Part shown: in pieces, positions 46,049 to 54,834 of the stretch
How the letters are laid out: each line of letters begins with the position of its first letter
Numbering within the stretch: position 1 is the stretch's first letter
Assembly: GCF_937873615.1 (NCBI RefSeq)
Contig: NZ_CALMYP010000024.1
Span: 1-64,000, forward strand
Direction of reading: 5' to 3'
Source of the DNA: an uncultured Paracoccus sp.
Lineage (GTDB): Bacteria > Pseudomonadota > Alphaproteobacteria > Rhodobacterales > Rhodobacteraceae
Length of the DNA stretch: 64,000 nt
Position numbers and translations under genes: made by a program
Notes under the pieces: model-generated
The model's database searches: none
Told to the model about the DNA's origin: nothing
What the model saw: the letters and a program-made list of their open reading frames with translations, nothing else

Positions 46049-47308
46049 TTAGCGCGCGCGCCGGAACCGGGTCGCGGCGAAGGCGGGCGGGGCCTCGATA
46101 CGCCCGGCCAGCAGATCCGCGACCAGCCCGGCCGTGGCCGGGGCCGAGGCCAGACCGATATGGCCGTGCCCGAAGGCATGAAGGATATCGGCAGAGGCCG
46201 AGGCGCGCCCGATCACCGGCCGCCCGTCCGGGGTCGAGGGGCGATGACCGAGCCAGCGGGTGATCCTGTCGGGCGCGGGGTTCAGCCCCGGCCATGTCCG
46301 TTGCAGATGCCCCAGCAGGATATCGGCGCGGCGCCAGTCGGCGGACGCGTCGAGCGAGGCCAGTTCGACCTGGCCCGAGGCGCGCAGCTCGGTCAGGGTC
46401 GGCAGGTTGGCCATGCGCCCGTCCTGCGGCATGACCGGGATCGCCGGCCCGCCTTCGGCATCGGCGATCTGGACGAAATAGCCGCGCTCGCTTTCCAGCG
46501 GCACCCGGTCGCCGGCGGCACGGGCCAATGCTGCGGCGCGGATGCCGCAGGCGATCACGGCGGCATCGCAGGCGACGGGCCCCTGATCGGTCCGCACGGC
46601 GCGCAGCCGGTCGGCTTCGATCTCGAAGCCGGTGGCGCGGGCGCGGTGCAGCCGGACCCCCTGCCCCTTCGCCCAATCGCAGATCGCCGCGACATAGCCG
46701 CCCGGATCGGTGCAATGCCCGCCGTCGAGCACCATGACCCCGAAGCGGTAATCCGGCGAGAGGCCGGGCAGGATCTGGCGCAGGCGCGCGGCCTCCAGCG
46801 TTGCGGTCCTCAGGCCGAGGCGGTGGCGGAGGTCCCAGGAAAACGCCTCGCCCTCATAGGCGGCACGGTCGCGGAAGGCATAGACCAGCCCGTCCTGCCG
46901 GATCAACTCGGGCCGGCCGATGCGGGCGGCAAGGGCCATGTGGCGGGCGGCGGTATCGGCCAGAAGCGGTTGCAGGGCCTTGGCCGTGGCCTCGACCCGG
47001 GCCGGGGTGGCACCGGCCATCAGGAAGCGCCACAGCCAGGGCGACAGGCGCGGCAGGTGACGCCAGCGGATGGTCAGCGCGCCTTCGGGGTCGCGCAACA
47101 TGCCGGGCACCTTGCGCCAGAGCCCCGGCGCCGACATCGGAATGATCGAGGCCGGGCTGAGGAAACCGCCATTGCCGTGGCTGGCGGCATGGGGGCCGCC
47201 GGGGCTTTCGGGTTCGATCAGCGTGACCTGATGGCCGTCCTGAAGCAGGCGCGCGGCCACCGTCGCCCCGATCACGCCCGCCCCGATCACCGCCACCCGT
47301 TTCGCCAT
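46049..47308 (-). CDS. FAD-dependent oxidoreductase, D-amino-acid dehydrogenase type
   Basis: 419-residue DAO-family flavoprotein. The N-terminus KRVAVIGAGVIGATVAARLLQDGHQVTLIE is the Rossmann FAD site, HAASHGNGGFLSP follows as in DadA, and the C-terminal WLGHRPSTPDGRPVIGRA and AFGHGHIGLASAPATAGLVADL are DadA hallmarks. It would oxidise D-amino acids to keto acids with electrons going to quinone. The ATG at 47308 is preferred over an upstream in-frame start. It appears to be first in the 7.7-kb series ending with ggt. Confidence 0.88.
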   Translation of the reverse strand: MAKRVAVIGAGVIGATVAARLLQDGHQVTLIEPESPGGPHAASHGNGGFLSPASIIPMSAPGLWRKVPGMLRDPEGALTIRWRHLPRLSPWLWRFLMAGATPARVEATAKALQPLLADTAARHMALAARIGRPELIRQDGLVYAFRDRAAYEGEAFSWDLRHRLGLRTATLEAARLRQILPGLSPDYRFGVMVLDGGHCTDPGGYVAAICDWAKGQGVRLHRARATGFEIEADRLRAVRTDQGPVACDAAVIACGIRAAALARAAGDRVPLESERGYFVQIADAEGGPAIPVMPQDGRMANLPTLTELRASGQVELASLDASADWRRADILLGHLQRTWPGLNPAPDRITRWLGHRPSTPDGRPVIGRASASADILHAFGHGHIGLASAPATAGLVADLLAGRIEAPPAFAATRFRRAR

Positions 47309-47410
47309 CGCGCCCTGCCCGTTCTGTCCTTGCCGAACCGCTAGAGCAAGCCGGGGCGGCTTTCCACTGTCTTCTTCGGGTGGTTGGCGTTTCGCTTCCG
47401 CCAAGCCCGG

Positions 47411-47428
47411 CTGTCACGCCAGTGACAG
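47411..47428. promoter_or_regulatory. Palindrome upstream of the D-amino-acid dehydrogenase gene
   Basis: CTGTCAC-GCCA-GTGACAG, a perfect 7-4-7 palindrome, lies about 100 bases before the dehydrogenase ATG. Symmetry and placement suggest an operator for the downstream operon. Confidence 0.5.
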
Positions 47429-47432
47429 CCAC

Positions 47433-47482
47433 GCGCCTGCCCGCCCCAAGGCGGGCGCGTTCGCGCCCACCCGGGCAGGCGC
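47433..47482 (-). promoter_or_regulatory. Large GC-rich hairpin downstream of nirN
   Basis: Outer 11-bp arms GCGCCTGCCCG / CGGGCAGGCGC enclose a second perfect hairpin GGGCGCG-TT-CGCGCCC. There is no T-run. It lies 43 bases past the nirN stop, with a small GCATCTG-T-CAGATGC repeat (47507-47521) even closer to the stop. It may mark the 3' end of the nir message or act as an attenuating structure. Confidence 0.45.
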
Positions 47483-47524
47483 TTACCGCTTAGTGCCAAT
47501 GGAGCAGCATCTGTCAGATGCGCC

Positions 47525-49066
47525 TTAATGGCTGGTGCCGTCCTCGAAACTGATCTTGTTCCAGACGTTATACTTGCCCGAGGGCTTGCGCATCGGCAGG
47601 CGCTTCACCTCCTCCAGCGTCTTCGCGTCATAGATCACAACGGCACCGTCATCCTCCCACAGCGAGGCCAGCACATGGCTGCCGTCGCGGGTGAATTCGG
47701 TATGGGCGAAGGTCTTGCCGGGGAAAGGTGTCAGCACCTTGACGATCTCAAGCGATTGCTTGTCGATCACCAGCATCTCGTCCTTGTGCGGCCCGAAGAA
47801 GACATCGGCCCAGAGGTAGGGGCTGGCCGAATGGCTGCGCAGGAAGAAGCCCGGCCCGTCGGTCTGGATCTGCTTGACCAGCGACCAGTCGTCCATGTCG
47901 ATGACCGAGATCACGCCCTCGTTCAGATGCGGGGTGGCCATGACCCGGTGGCCGTCGCGTTCCCAGGTGATGCCCGAGCCCAGATGCGGCATCCCCGGCA
48001 GCGGCAGTTCGGCGATCTCGCGACCGACATCGAGGTTGACGACCACGCCCTTGTCGCCCTCTCGATTGGTGCCGATCAGGTTGCGGTAATCGGGGGTGAA
48101 GAAGAAATCGTCCAGCGGTTCATCGGTCAGGATGCGGCGGCGGGCGAAAAGCCCTTCCTCGGCGCCGAGCGCTTCTTCCATGTCCTTTTCATAGCTGTGC
48201 ACGAAACCGTCATGGAAGGGGCCGGCCTCGGGGTCGGTGGCGATCTCCCAGATCTCGGGGGCGTCCTTGAGCGCCAGCACGAAGGACTTGCGATCCGGTG
48301 CCTGATAGACCGCCGAGACCCGGCTTTCGCTGCCGTCGCGGGCCACGACCGGAATGATCTTCTCGGGCGAGAGGTCGTCGGTCGACAGGATGGTCAGGCT
48401 CGCCGGCAGGTAATTCGCCACCGCGAGCCATTTGCCGTCATGGCTCATGGCGATATTGCGGCTGTTCAGCGCGGCGCGGATGCGGCCCACTTCCTGCAGC
48501 GACCAGATGTCGTATTTCTGCACCCAGCCGTCGCGGGACATGATGAAGACATAGCGCCCGTCGGGGCTGAATTTCGGCCCGCCATGGACGGCGAAGGGGG
48601 TGGCGAAGCGGTCCAGCACCTCGAACGTGTCGCCGTCGAGCACGCTGACATGGTGATCGCCGGTTTCCACGACAAGGGTGATGTTCAGCGGATCCGCGCT
48701 GAAGACCGGCGCCTCGGCGGGCTGGTAATCCGGGTTCATCTGCCGGCTTTCGGCCATCTGTTCGGGCGTCCATTCGGGATGGAAGCCGAGCGGCGCGGTC
48801 ACATATTCGACCAGCCCGGCAATCTGATCCTCGCTCAACTGGTCCGCGAACCCGGCCATCTGGGTCGAGGGACGGCCCTGCGAAATCACCGCATCGAGGC
48901 CCTTCACCCGCCCCAGCGTTTCGGGAATCAGCGCCGGGCCGGTGCCGCCAAGGCGATCCTCGCCATGGCAGGCGGCGCAGTGATCGGCGAAATCGGTGGC
49001 GGGATCGGCCCCGGCGGCCAGCGGCAGCAACGCGAGAAGACTAGACGAAACGATGCGCCGGATCAT
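47525..49066 (-). CDS. nirN: Cytochrome c / d1-domain protein NirN
   Basis: Periplasmic dehydrogenase thought to introduce the acrylate double bond in the last step of heme d1 synthesis. A signal peptide ([20 protein letters not shown]) is followed by a cytochrome c domain with CAACHGED near residue 30 and a later Met (STQMAGFAD), then an eight-blade beta-propeller of the NirS/NirN/NirF type ([45 protein letters not shown]). At 513 residues and last in the operon it fits NirN, not the roughly 600-residue NirS. Its start overlaps the end of nirJ by 26 bases. Confidence 0.9.
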   Translation of the reverse strand: MIRRIVSSSLLALLPLAAGADPATDFADHCAACHGEDRLGGTGPALIPETLGRVKGLDAVISQGRPSTQMAGFADQLSEDQIAGLVEYVTAPLGFHPEWTPEQMAESRQMNPDYQPAEAPVFSADPLNITLVVETGDHHVSVLDGDTFEVLDRFATPFAVHGGPKFSPDGRYVFIMSRDGWVQKYDIWSLQEVGRIRAALNSRNIAMSHDGKWLAVANYLPASLTILSTDDLSPEKIIPVVARDGSESRVSAVYQAPDRKSFVLALKDAPEIWEIATDPEAGPFHDGFVHSYEKDMEEALGAEEGLFARRRILTDEPLDDFFFTPDYRNLIGTNREGDKGVVVNLDVGREIAELPLPGMPHLGSGITWERDGHRVMATPHLNEGVISVIDMDDWSLVKQIQTDGPGFFLRSHSASPYLWADVFFGPHKDEMLVIDKQSLEIVKVLTPFPGKTFAHTEFTRDGSHVLASLWEDDGAVVIYDAKTLEEVKRLPMRKPSGKYNVWNKISFEDGTSH

Positions 49067-50258
49067 GGCTTTTTCCCCGGAAAGGCGTGACAGAGAGGCG
49101 GGCGGCATCGGCATCGCCGATCCCGATTTCGCGCGCGGACAGATAGCAGGCGGGATCTTCGGCCCAGGGGTCGCCGGTCAGTTGCAGGGCGCGGATGCGG
49201 GTATTGCCGCCGCAGACCGCCTGATGGGCGCAGGCCCCGCAACGCCCGGTCAGCGGGCGCGGGCGGGTGCGCAGCGTTTTCAGGATCGGGTCATCCCCGG
49301 TCCAGATCGCAGAGAAGGGCTGCTCCTTCACCGAACCGACGGTGTAATCGGACCAGTAGGTATCGGGATGGACCTTGCCCTGCGGGTCGATATTGCCGAC
49401 GCCGAGCCCCGAGGAATTGCCGCCCCAGGCCTCCAGATGTTCGCGCAGGTTGGCGACCGCATCGGCGGGGAAGTTCCGCGCCGCCCAGTTCAGGAAATAG
49501 ACCGCGTCGGCATCGTTATTGCCGGTCACGACCTCGAAAGGCGCGCCGGCCTGAACGGCGGCCCAGGCACGCTCGATCAGCAGGTCCATGGCGCGGCGGG
49601 TATGGTCGTGCTCTGCATCCTCGCCCCGGTGCTTGTCGCCGCGCCCGGCATAGACGAGGTGCGAGAGATAGAACTTGTCCACGCCCTCGTTCTGGCACAG
49701 GTCCAGCATCGCCGGCAGGTGATGGGCATTGCCATCGGTGATGGTGAAGCGCAGCCCGACCTTGACGCCACGCGCCTTGCAGGCCCGCACCCCTTCCAGC
49801 GCCTGATCGAAGGCACCTTCGACGCCGCGGAACCAGTCATTGACCTCACCGATGCCATCGAGCGAGATGCCCACATAGTCGAAGCCCAGATCGGCCAGCC
49901 GGTCGATATTGCCGGCATTGATCTTGGTGCCATTCGTGGACAGCGACAGGTGGCGGAAATTCAGCCGCCGGGCTTCCTCGGCCAGCTCCCAGAAATCGAA
50001 GCGCGACATCGGCTCTCCGCCCGAGAGGATCAGCGCCGGGATCCGGAAATCCGACAGGTCGTGCAGCACACCCATCGCCTGTTCATGCGTCAGCTCGCCC
50101 GGAAAGGGGCGGTCGGCGGAAACGGTATAGCAATGGCGGCATTTCAGGTTGCAGCTGCGCGTCAGGTTCCAGATCACCACCGGCTTGACCGGCCCCGAGC
50201 GGCGGCGGGCCGGCGTCGGCGTGACAAGCTGGTGCATGTATTGGGTCAGGCGGAACAT
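49041..50258 (-). CDS. nirJ: Heme d1 biosynthesis radical SAM protein NirJ
   Basis: 405-residue radical SAM enzyme that removes the propionates at C3 and C8 of the didecarboxysiroheme precursor and installs the oxo groups. The N-terminal cluster motif is CNLKCRHC near residue 36, [10 protein letters not shown] near residue 76 binds AdoMet, and a C-terminal SPASM-like region carries [13 protein letters not shown] for an additional cluster. Twelve bases separate it from nirH, and it overlaps nirN. Length is normal. Confidence 0.95.
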   Translation of the reverse strand: MFRLTQYMHQLVTPTPARRRSGPVKPVVIWNLTRSCNLKCRHCYTVSADRPFPGELTHEQAMGVLHDLSDFRIPALILSGGEPMSRFDFWELAEEARRLNFRHLSLSTNGTKINAGNIDRLADLGFDYVGISLDGIGEVNDWFRGVEGAFDQALEGVRACKARGVKVGLRFTITDGNAHHLPAMLDLCQNEGVDKFYLSHLVYAGRGDKHRGEDAEHDHTRRAMDLLIERAWAAVQAGAPFEVVTGNNDADAVYFLNWAARNFPADAVANLREHLEAWGGNSSGLGVGNIDPQGKVHPDTYWSDYTVGSVKEQPFSAIWTGDDPILKTLRTRPRPLTGRCGACAHQAVCGGNTRIRALQLTGDPWAEDPACYLSAREIGIGDADAARLSVTPFRGKSHDPAHRFV

Positions 50259-50269
50259 GGAGCTTCCTT

Positions 50270-50752
50270 TCAGCCGTTCTGCAGGCGCAGGCCGGTCTTT
50301 TTCAGGATCCGGGTGGAATAGAGGATATCGCAGGCGGTGCAGGCATCGCCAAGCATCTTGCGGATGATGGCGCGCTTCTCCTCGACCTCCTGCCGCGAGG
50401 TGCCGTGCAGCATCGCGAACAGGTTATAGCGCCAGACCGGCGCGCGCGGGCGCAGGTAGCAATGGGTCACGAAATCGAGCGCCCCGATGCGGCGACCGAA
50501 ATCCGAGGCGCGGGCATCATCCACGTCCCAGACGCTCATCCCGTTGGCGACCATGCCAAGTGCGTAGTGGTTCGGGGCCAGTGCGATGCGCCGTATGATA
50601 CCGCGTTCCTGCATCGCGGCGAGGCGGTCGATCACCTCCTGCTCGCTCAGCCCCAGGGTTTCGGCGACCTGCGCATAGGGGCGGTCGGTCAGCGGCAACC
50701 CGGCCTGGGTGGCGGCGATGACGCGGCGGTCGATGCTGTCGATCATGCTCAT
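50270..50752 (-). CDS. nirH: Siroheme decarboxylase subunit NirH
   Basis: 160-residue AsnC/Lrp-like protein that with NirDL and NirG decarboxylates siroheme to 12,18-didecarboxysiroheme. The N-terminal winged helix ([35 protein letters not shown]) is followed by an alpha/beta domain with [19 protein letters not shown]. It begins in an ATGA overlap with nirG. NirG and NirH are assigned by order; the two are paralogs, so a swap of names is possible. Confidence 0.85.
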   Translation of the reverse strand: MSMIDSIDRRVIAATQAGLPLTDRPYAQVAETLGLSEQEVIDRLAAMQERGIIRRIALAPNHYALGMVANGMSVWDVDDARASDFGRRIGALDFVTHCYLRPRAPVWRYNLFAMLHGTSRQEVEEKRAIIRKMLGDACTACDILYSTRILKKTGLRLQNG

Positions 50753-51222
50753 GCGGGCACCCGGAAGCCGATGAAGAATTCTTCGAGTTTGGGGAATTGC
50801 CAGACCTTCAGCCCGGTCTCAGCCTCGATCCTCTCGCAGGTCTCGCCGATGGCCTCGGGCCGGTCGGTGGCCAGCACGAACCACATGTTCAACTCGTGAT
50901 CGCGGCGGTAATTATGCGCGACCTCGGGATGGGCGTTCACCAGGGCGGCGACACCGTCGAACAGCGCCTCGGGCGCCGAGAGCGCGCACAGGCAGAAGGC
51001 CCCGCCCATGGCCGCCGCGTCATAGAAGGGGCCGAAACGGGTGATGGCACCGATATGGCGCAGATGGGTCAGGCGCGAGACCAGGTCCTCGCCCGGGATG
51101 CCAAGCGCGCGCCCGGCCTCCTCGAACGGTTCGGGGACCAGCGGAAAGCCGTCCTGCAACGCGTTCAGGATGGCGCGGTCGGTGGCGTCGAGCGCGTCTT
51201 CGGGAAGAACCTGACGGCGCAT
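50749..51222 (-). CDS. nirG: Siroheme decarboxylase subunit NirG
   Basis: 157-residue paralog of NirH, NirD and NirL. The helix-turn-helix part reads FPLVPEPFEEAGRALGIPGEDLVSRLTHLRHIGAITRFGPF, then YRRDHELNMWFVLATDRPEAI in the alpha/beta domain. The ATG shares one base with the nirDL stop (TGATG) and the gene ends in an ATGA overlap with nirH. A longer in-frame opening upstream runs inside nirDL and is not used. Confidence 0.87.
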   Translation of the reverse strand: MRRQVLPEDALDATDRAILNALQDGFPLVPEPFEEAGRALGIPGEDLVSRLTHLRHIGAITRFGPFYDAAAMGGAFCLCALSAPEALFDGVAALVNAHPEVAHNYRRDHELNMWFVLATDRPEAIGETCERIEAETGLKVWQFPKLEEFFIGFRVPA

Positions 51223-52214
51223 CACGCGGCCCTCCCCTTGCGGGGGGGCGGGGCATCGGCGATCAACGCGCCGCGTTGGCGGAAGCAGCGGGTCGAGAAC
51301 AGGACCTGATGCGGCACCTCGTGCAATTGCGGCAAGGCCCTTGCGCAATCGAGGGTGGCCAGCGCCTCCTCGCGGCTGCGGGCGTGGATCATGCAGAAAA
51401 GCGGCCAGTCCCAGAGGCCCGGCACGGTGCGGCGCTGATAGCACAGGGTCACGCCGGGCAGGCCGGCAAGGGCGCGGCCCGCGTCTTCGATTTCAGCTTC
51501 GGGCAGGCGCCAGGTGACCATGGCATTCTCGCGCCAGCCAAGGGCGCGGTGGCGCACGATCACGCCGACGCGGGTCAGGATGCGGGCTTGCGACAGGGCT
51601 TCGATGCGGGCGATGATCGCGGCCTCGTCCCGACCCAGATCGCGGGCCAGCGCGGCGAAGGGATGCGGCACCAGCGCCAGACCCGAGGACAGCGCCTGCA
51701 TGATCTCGCGGTCCCCGGGGCGGATCGCGCCTTCATCGGCGGGCCGGTCGAGGCCCATGCTGCGCCGCGGCCCCTCCAGCGGGAAGCCGAGGTCGATATT
51801 GAAGGCGCGCACCAGCGGCAGGGACAGCACGTTCAGCCCCGAGGCCGCCTCGATCCGCGACAGGCTTTCGGCCAGCGCGGCCTGATCCGGCGCGGTGGCC
51901 ACGAACCAGATATTCCAGGCATTCTCGCGCAGATAGGAATGGTTCACGCCCGGCTCGGCGCCGACGATGGCGGCCACCTCCTCGATCCGGCCCTCGGGGG
52001 CGCTGAGCGCCGCCAGCGTCGAGGCCCCGGCCGTATTCGGCCGGCAGGTGGCGCCGACGCGGGCGATGCGGCCGGCCTGATGCAGGTGGCGCAGCCGGGC
52101 GATCACCTCGGCCTCGGTCACGCCCAGCCGCGCGCCCATGGCGGCGAAGGGTTGCGGCACCAGCGGCAGGTCGCGCTGGAAATCGTCGAGCAGATGCAGG
52201 TCAATATCCATCAT
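51222..52214 (-). CDS. nirDL: Fused siroheme decarboxylase subunits NirD-NirL
   Basis: 330 residues made of two tandem AsnC-like units. Unit one (residues 1-150) has LVPQPFAAMGARLGVTEAEVIARLRHLHQAGRIARVGATCRPNTAG; unit two (from about 165) has LVPHPFAALARDLGRDEAAIIARIEALSQARILTRVGVIVRHRALG. Each unit also carries the WNIWFVA/NAMVTWR strand. Fusion of nirD and nirL is known from Paracoccus. The start is MMDIDLHLL; two adjacent ATGs are possible. Tightly placed after nirF. Confidence 0.9.
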   Translation of the reverse strand: MMDIDLHLLDDFQRDLPLVPQPFAAMGARLGVTEAEVIARLRHLHQAGRIARVGATCRPNTAGASTLAALSAPEGRIEEVAAIVGAEPGVNHSYLRENAWNIWFVATAPDQAALAESLSRIEAASGLNVLSLPLVRAFNIDLGFPLEGPRRSMGLDRPADEGAIRPGDREIMQALSSGLALVPHPFAALARDLGRDEAAIIARIEALSQARILTRVGVIVRHRALGWRENAMVTWRLPEAEIEDAGRALAGLPGVTLCYQRRTVPGLWDWPLFCMIHARSREEALATLDCARALPQLHEVPHQVLFSTRCFRQRGALIADAPPPRKGRAA

Positions 52215-52216
52215 GA

Positions 52217-53374
52217 TTACAGCCCTGTCCGATGTGCGCGGTCGGTGAAGAAGATGCCCGAAGGTGCCTGCGCCGGGATTTCGCCCAGCACCTCGCGCGT
52301 ATGGGCATCGCGGATCTCGATGCGGTTCTCGTCACGCACCGACAGCCAGACCTCGGTGCCGCGCGGGGCGAATTCCATGTGCAGCACGCCCTTGCCGGGG
52401 GTCAGGGTATCGGTGACCTCATGGGTCAGCGCATCGACCACCTGGACCGAGCCATTGTCGGGCGGGGCGAAATTCACCCAGATCTCGCGCTTGTCGGGGC
52501 GTGCCACGGCAAAGACCGGCTGGCCCAGAAGATCGGTGCGCCCGATCTCGTGCAGGTTTCCGGCATCGACCCAGAGCAGCTGGTGCAGACCCACCGCCGG
52601 CAGCGCGAAAACCCCGTCGGCCAGCGTCCAGCCCTGCAGATGCGGCATCTTGTAGACCGGCAGGTCGGGCTGGTCCTTGCCGTAATCCGGCAGGAAATGC
52701 GTGACCTCGGGCGGGTCCTTCCACAGGTCGATGGCGGTCAGCCCCTTCTCGCCGAAAAGCCCGACGATATAGGTGCGCCCGTCGCCGGTCAGCAGCGCGT
52801 CATAGGGATTGGCCCCGATCCCTTCCAGCCGGGTGATGGCCGGGTCAGTGTCGCCGGCTGAGAAGTCCAGCAACCAGACCTCGCCCGTGTCCCAGGTGGC
52901 GACGGCGAAACGGCGGCCCGGCACATCGGCGATGCCCACGGTCTTGGAGTTCATCGGGATATCGGCAACCAGATCCAGCGTCTCGGCATCGAAGACCTTG
53001 ACCCCGCCGGGTTCGTAATTCGACACCGCAACCAGCCTGCCATCGTCGGAAATCGCGCCGCCGATGGAATTGCCGCCCTGCACCACGCGCTTGACCACGC
53101 TTCGGGTCAGGATATCGACCTTGGTCAGCCCGCCGTCGCGACCGAAGACATAGGCGAAACGCTCGTCCGGGGCATAGACGAGGCTGGCATGGGACAGATC
53201 GCCCAGCCCCTCGATCCGGCCAAGGGCGGCGCGTTCGGAACGGTCGACGACCAGAAGCGAGCCGGCCTCGCGTTCGACCACCAGCCCGAGATCGCCGGTG
53301 CCGCGCAACTCCTCGGCCCCGGATGGCAGGGCCATGGCAAGAAGAAGGGCTGCGGCGAGGGCGCGAAGGATCAT
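52217..53374 (-). CDS. nirF: Heme d1 biosynthesis protein NirF
   Basis: 385-residue periplasmic beta-propeller related to the d1 domain of NirS. The signal peptide ILRALAAALLLAMALPSGAEE is followed by repeated blades such as LRGTGDLGLVVEREAGSLLVVD, HASLVYAPDERFAYVFGRDGGLTKVD, GAISDDGRLVAVSNYEPGGVKVFD. No cytochrome c motif. It is required for d1 heme assembly, acting on a late intermediate. Its ATG overlaps the nirC stop (ATGA). Confidence 0.93.
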   Translation of the reverse strand: MILRALAAALLLAMALPSGAEELRGTGDLGLVVEREAGSLLVVDRSERAALGRIEGLGDLSHASLVYAPDERFAYVFGRDGGLTKVDILTRSVVKRVVQGGNSIGGAISDDGRLVAVSNYEPGGVKVFDAETLDLVADIPMNSKTVGIADVPGRRFAVATWDTGEVWLLDFSAGDTDPAITRLEGIGANPYDALLTGDGRTYIVGLFGEKGLTAIDLWKDPPEVTHFLPDYGKDQPDLPVYKMPHLQGWTLADGVFALPAVGLHQLLWVDAGNLHEIGRTDLLGQPVFAVARPDKREIWVNFAPPDNGSVQVVDALTHEVTDTLTPGKGVLHMEFAPRGTEVWLSVRDENRIEIRDAHTREVLGEIPAQAPSGIFFTDRAHRTGL

Positions 53375-53787
53375 GGCTGGTCCCCTTTCAGAAGATATTC
53401 GGCGATCCAGCGCGCCTCGTTTTCCTCAAGCAGCGGGCGCCAGCCGGGCATGGCGGTGCCCGGCATCCCGTCGAGGATCAGCAGCGCGAGATCGTCGGGA
53501 TCGCGGCCTTCCAGCGCCTCGGCGGTGATCGGCGCGCCGAGGCCGCCGGTCAGCCTGAGCCCGTGGCACGATCCGCAATCCTGACGGACCAGGTGGCGCA
53601 GCTCATCGGCGCGGGAATCGGTGATGGCCTGCGCGGCAAGCGGGGCGACAAGCGCGGAAAGCGCCGCCAGAGCCAGGGCCGCGCCGGCAAGGCCTGCGCG
53701 CCGCAGCCCGGTGCGAAAGGTCGCGCCGGTATTCAAGCGGTTGCGGAAATATCTTGCGCGGGTCGACATGCCGTCTGGCAGCCCCAT
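53371..53787 (-). CDS. nirC: Periplasmic cytochrome c NirC
   Basis: Small c-type cytochrome, 138 residues with a hydrophobic export segment (AGLAGAALALAALSALVAPLAAQA, partly shown as its core) and a single heme site CGSCHGLRLTGGLG near residue 71, with a Met ligand candidate in GMPGTAMPGW. NirC is an electron carrier for NirS or its maturation. ATG 53787 gives the longest protein; ATG 53769 is also possible. First gene of the nirCFDLGHJN operon, downstream of an FNR-type box. Confidence 0.9.
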   Translation of the reverse strand: MGLPDGMSTRARYFRNRLNTGATFRTGLRRAGLAGAALALAALSALVAPLAAQAITDSRADELRHLVRQDCGSCHGLRLTGGLGAPITAEALEGRDPDDLALLILDGMPGTAMPGWRPLLEENEARWIAEYLLKGDQP

Positions 53788-53837
53788 CTTGCTGGATTAC
53801 CTGCGCATCTTCCTGCCCGAACTCGGCACGGCGGGCT

Positions 53838-53851
53838 TTGACGTCGGTCAA
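53838..53851. promoter_or_regulatory. FNR/NNR-type box upstream of nirC
   Basis: TTGAC-GTCG-GTCAA is a perfect palindrome of the FNR/CRP-family type used by NNR/DNR regulators in denitrifiers. Its centre lies about 57 bases before the nirC ATG, compatible with class II activation (centre at -41.5) and a leader of 16 bases. It implies control by low oxygen and nitric oxide. Confidence 0.8.
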
Positions 53852-53882
53852 CAGGGGGCGGGAATTTTCCCGGCGCGGGCGA

Positions 53883-54803
53883 TCAGCCCCCGTCGCGCAG
53901 GCTGTTCAGCCCGAGGATGGCGGCACCGACCAGACCCGGCTCGATCCGGCATTCGGCGGGCACGATCAACGGCTGATCGCGCTTCCACAGCACCTTGTCG
54001 CGAACCGCAAGATCGAGCGCCGCGACCAGCGGGCGCGAATTGGCCAAACCGCCACCCACGGCGATGATCCCGGCGCCGATCATGTTCTGGACCATGGTCA
54101 GCGGGCCGGTCAGTATCTCCAGCCAGAGGGCGATGCTGCGGCTTTCCTCGGCCCTGTCCGCCTCCCATCCGGCGACGATGGCCGGGCAGTCCAGCACCGC
54201 GCCGGGGTGAAGATAGCTGTGCAGCCGTTCCAACCCGCGCGCGCCGCAGACCGCGTCGAGGCAGCCGGAACTGCCGCAGCCGCAGGGAAAGGCCGGCAGC
54301 ACCACGGGCGGGTCGCCGACGACGCGCTGCGCGACGGCGCCGTGACCCCATTCGCCGGCCACGCCGCCCGCCGCGTTGATCAGCCGTCCGCGCACCACCA
54401 GCCCGCCGCCGATCCCGGTGCCGAGGATCACGCCCAGCACTACCTCGTGCCCCCGGCCCGCGCCGATGGCGGCCTCGGCCAAGGCGAAGCAATCGGCATC
54501 GTTGCCGAGATCGACCGGCAGACCAAGTGCCGCGCTGAGATCGTGGGCCAAGGGCCGCCCGCCGAGGCAGGGAATATTGGCGACGGTGGCGTGCCCGGTT
54601 GCCGGATCGACGGCGCCGGCGATGGAAAAGGCCAGCCGCGCCGGCGGCTCGGGCGCGGACGCGATGGCGGCGCGCAGGGCCTCGGTAAAGGCCGCAAAAT
54701 CATGGCCGGGCGTCGGCACGCGGCCCTGCGGGCGCAGATCGTCCACGGCATAGGCATGGCCGATCTTGATGGCGCTGCCGCCGATATCGAAACACAGGAT
54801 CAT
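53883..54803 (-). CDS. ROK family sugar kinase, probable N-acetylglucosamine kinase
   Basis: 306 residues. The N-terminus ILCFDIGGSAIKIGHA is the ROK phosphate motif, LGVILGTGIGGGLVVRGRLINAAGGVAGEWGHG the central block, and the zinc-binding motif CGCGSSGCLDAVCGARGLERL near residue 177 is typical of bacterial ROK kinases such as NagK. The gene follows nagB and ridA on the same strand, supporting phosphorylation of an amino sugar. ATG 54803 is chosen because the protein begins directly with the phosphate-binding strand. Confidence 0.85.
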   Translation of the reverse strand: MILCFDIGGSAIKIGHAYAVDDLRPQGRVPTPGHDFAAFTEALRAAIASAPEPPARLAFSIAGAVDPATGHATVANIPCLGGRPLAHDLSAALGLPVDLGNDADCFALAEAAIGAGRGHEVVLGVILGTGIGGGLVVRGRLINAAGGVAGEWGHGAVAQRVVGDPPVVLPAFPCGCGSSGCLDAVCGARGLERLHSYLHPGAVLDCPAIVAGWEADRAEESRSIALWLEILTGPLTMVQNMIGAGIIAVGGGLANSRPLVAALDLAVRDKVLWKRDQPLIVPAECRIEPGLVGAAILGLNSLRDGG

Positions 54804-54834
54804 CCGGCACCCTTCACTTGTCACCTGAACGCGC

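Noticed and set aside
47525-49066. Calling the cytochrome c/d1 protein nirS
   Set aside because: Length (513 residues), position after nirJ and lack of a longer N-terminal domain match NirN; nirS would normally precede nirE and nirC.
47528-49090. 520-codon plus-strand open frame opposite nirN
   Set aside because: NirN has a cytochrome c motif and propeller repeats and fits the operon; the antisense frame has no recognisable motif.
53754-54067. Plus-strand frame across the nirC promoter
   Set aside because: It covers the FNR-type box and reads antisense into the ROK kinase; no family match and no ribosome binding site.
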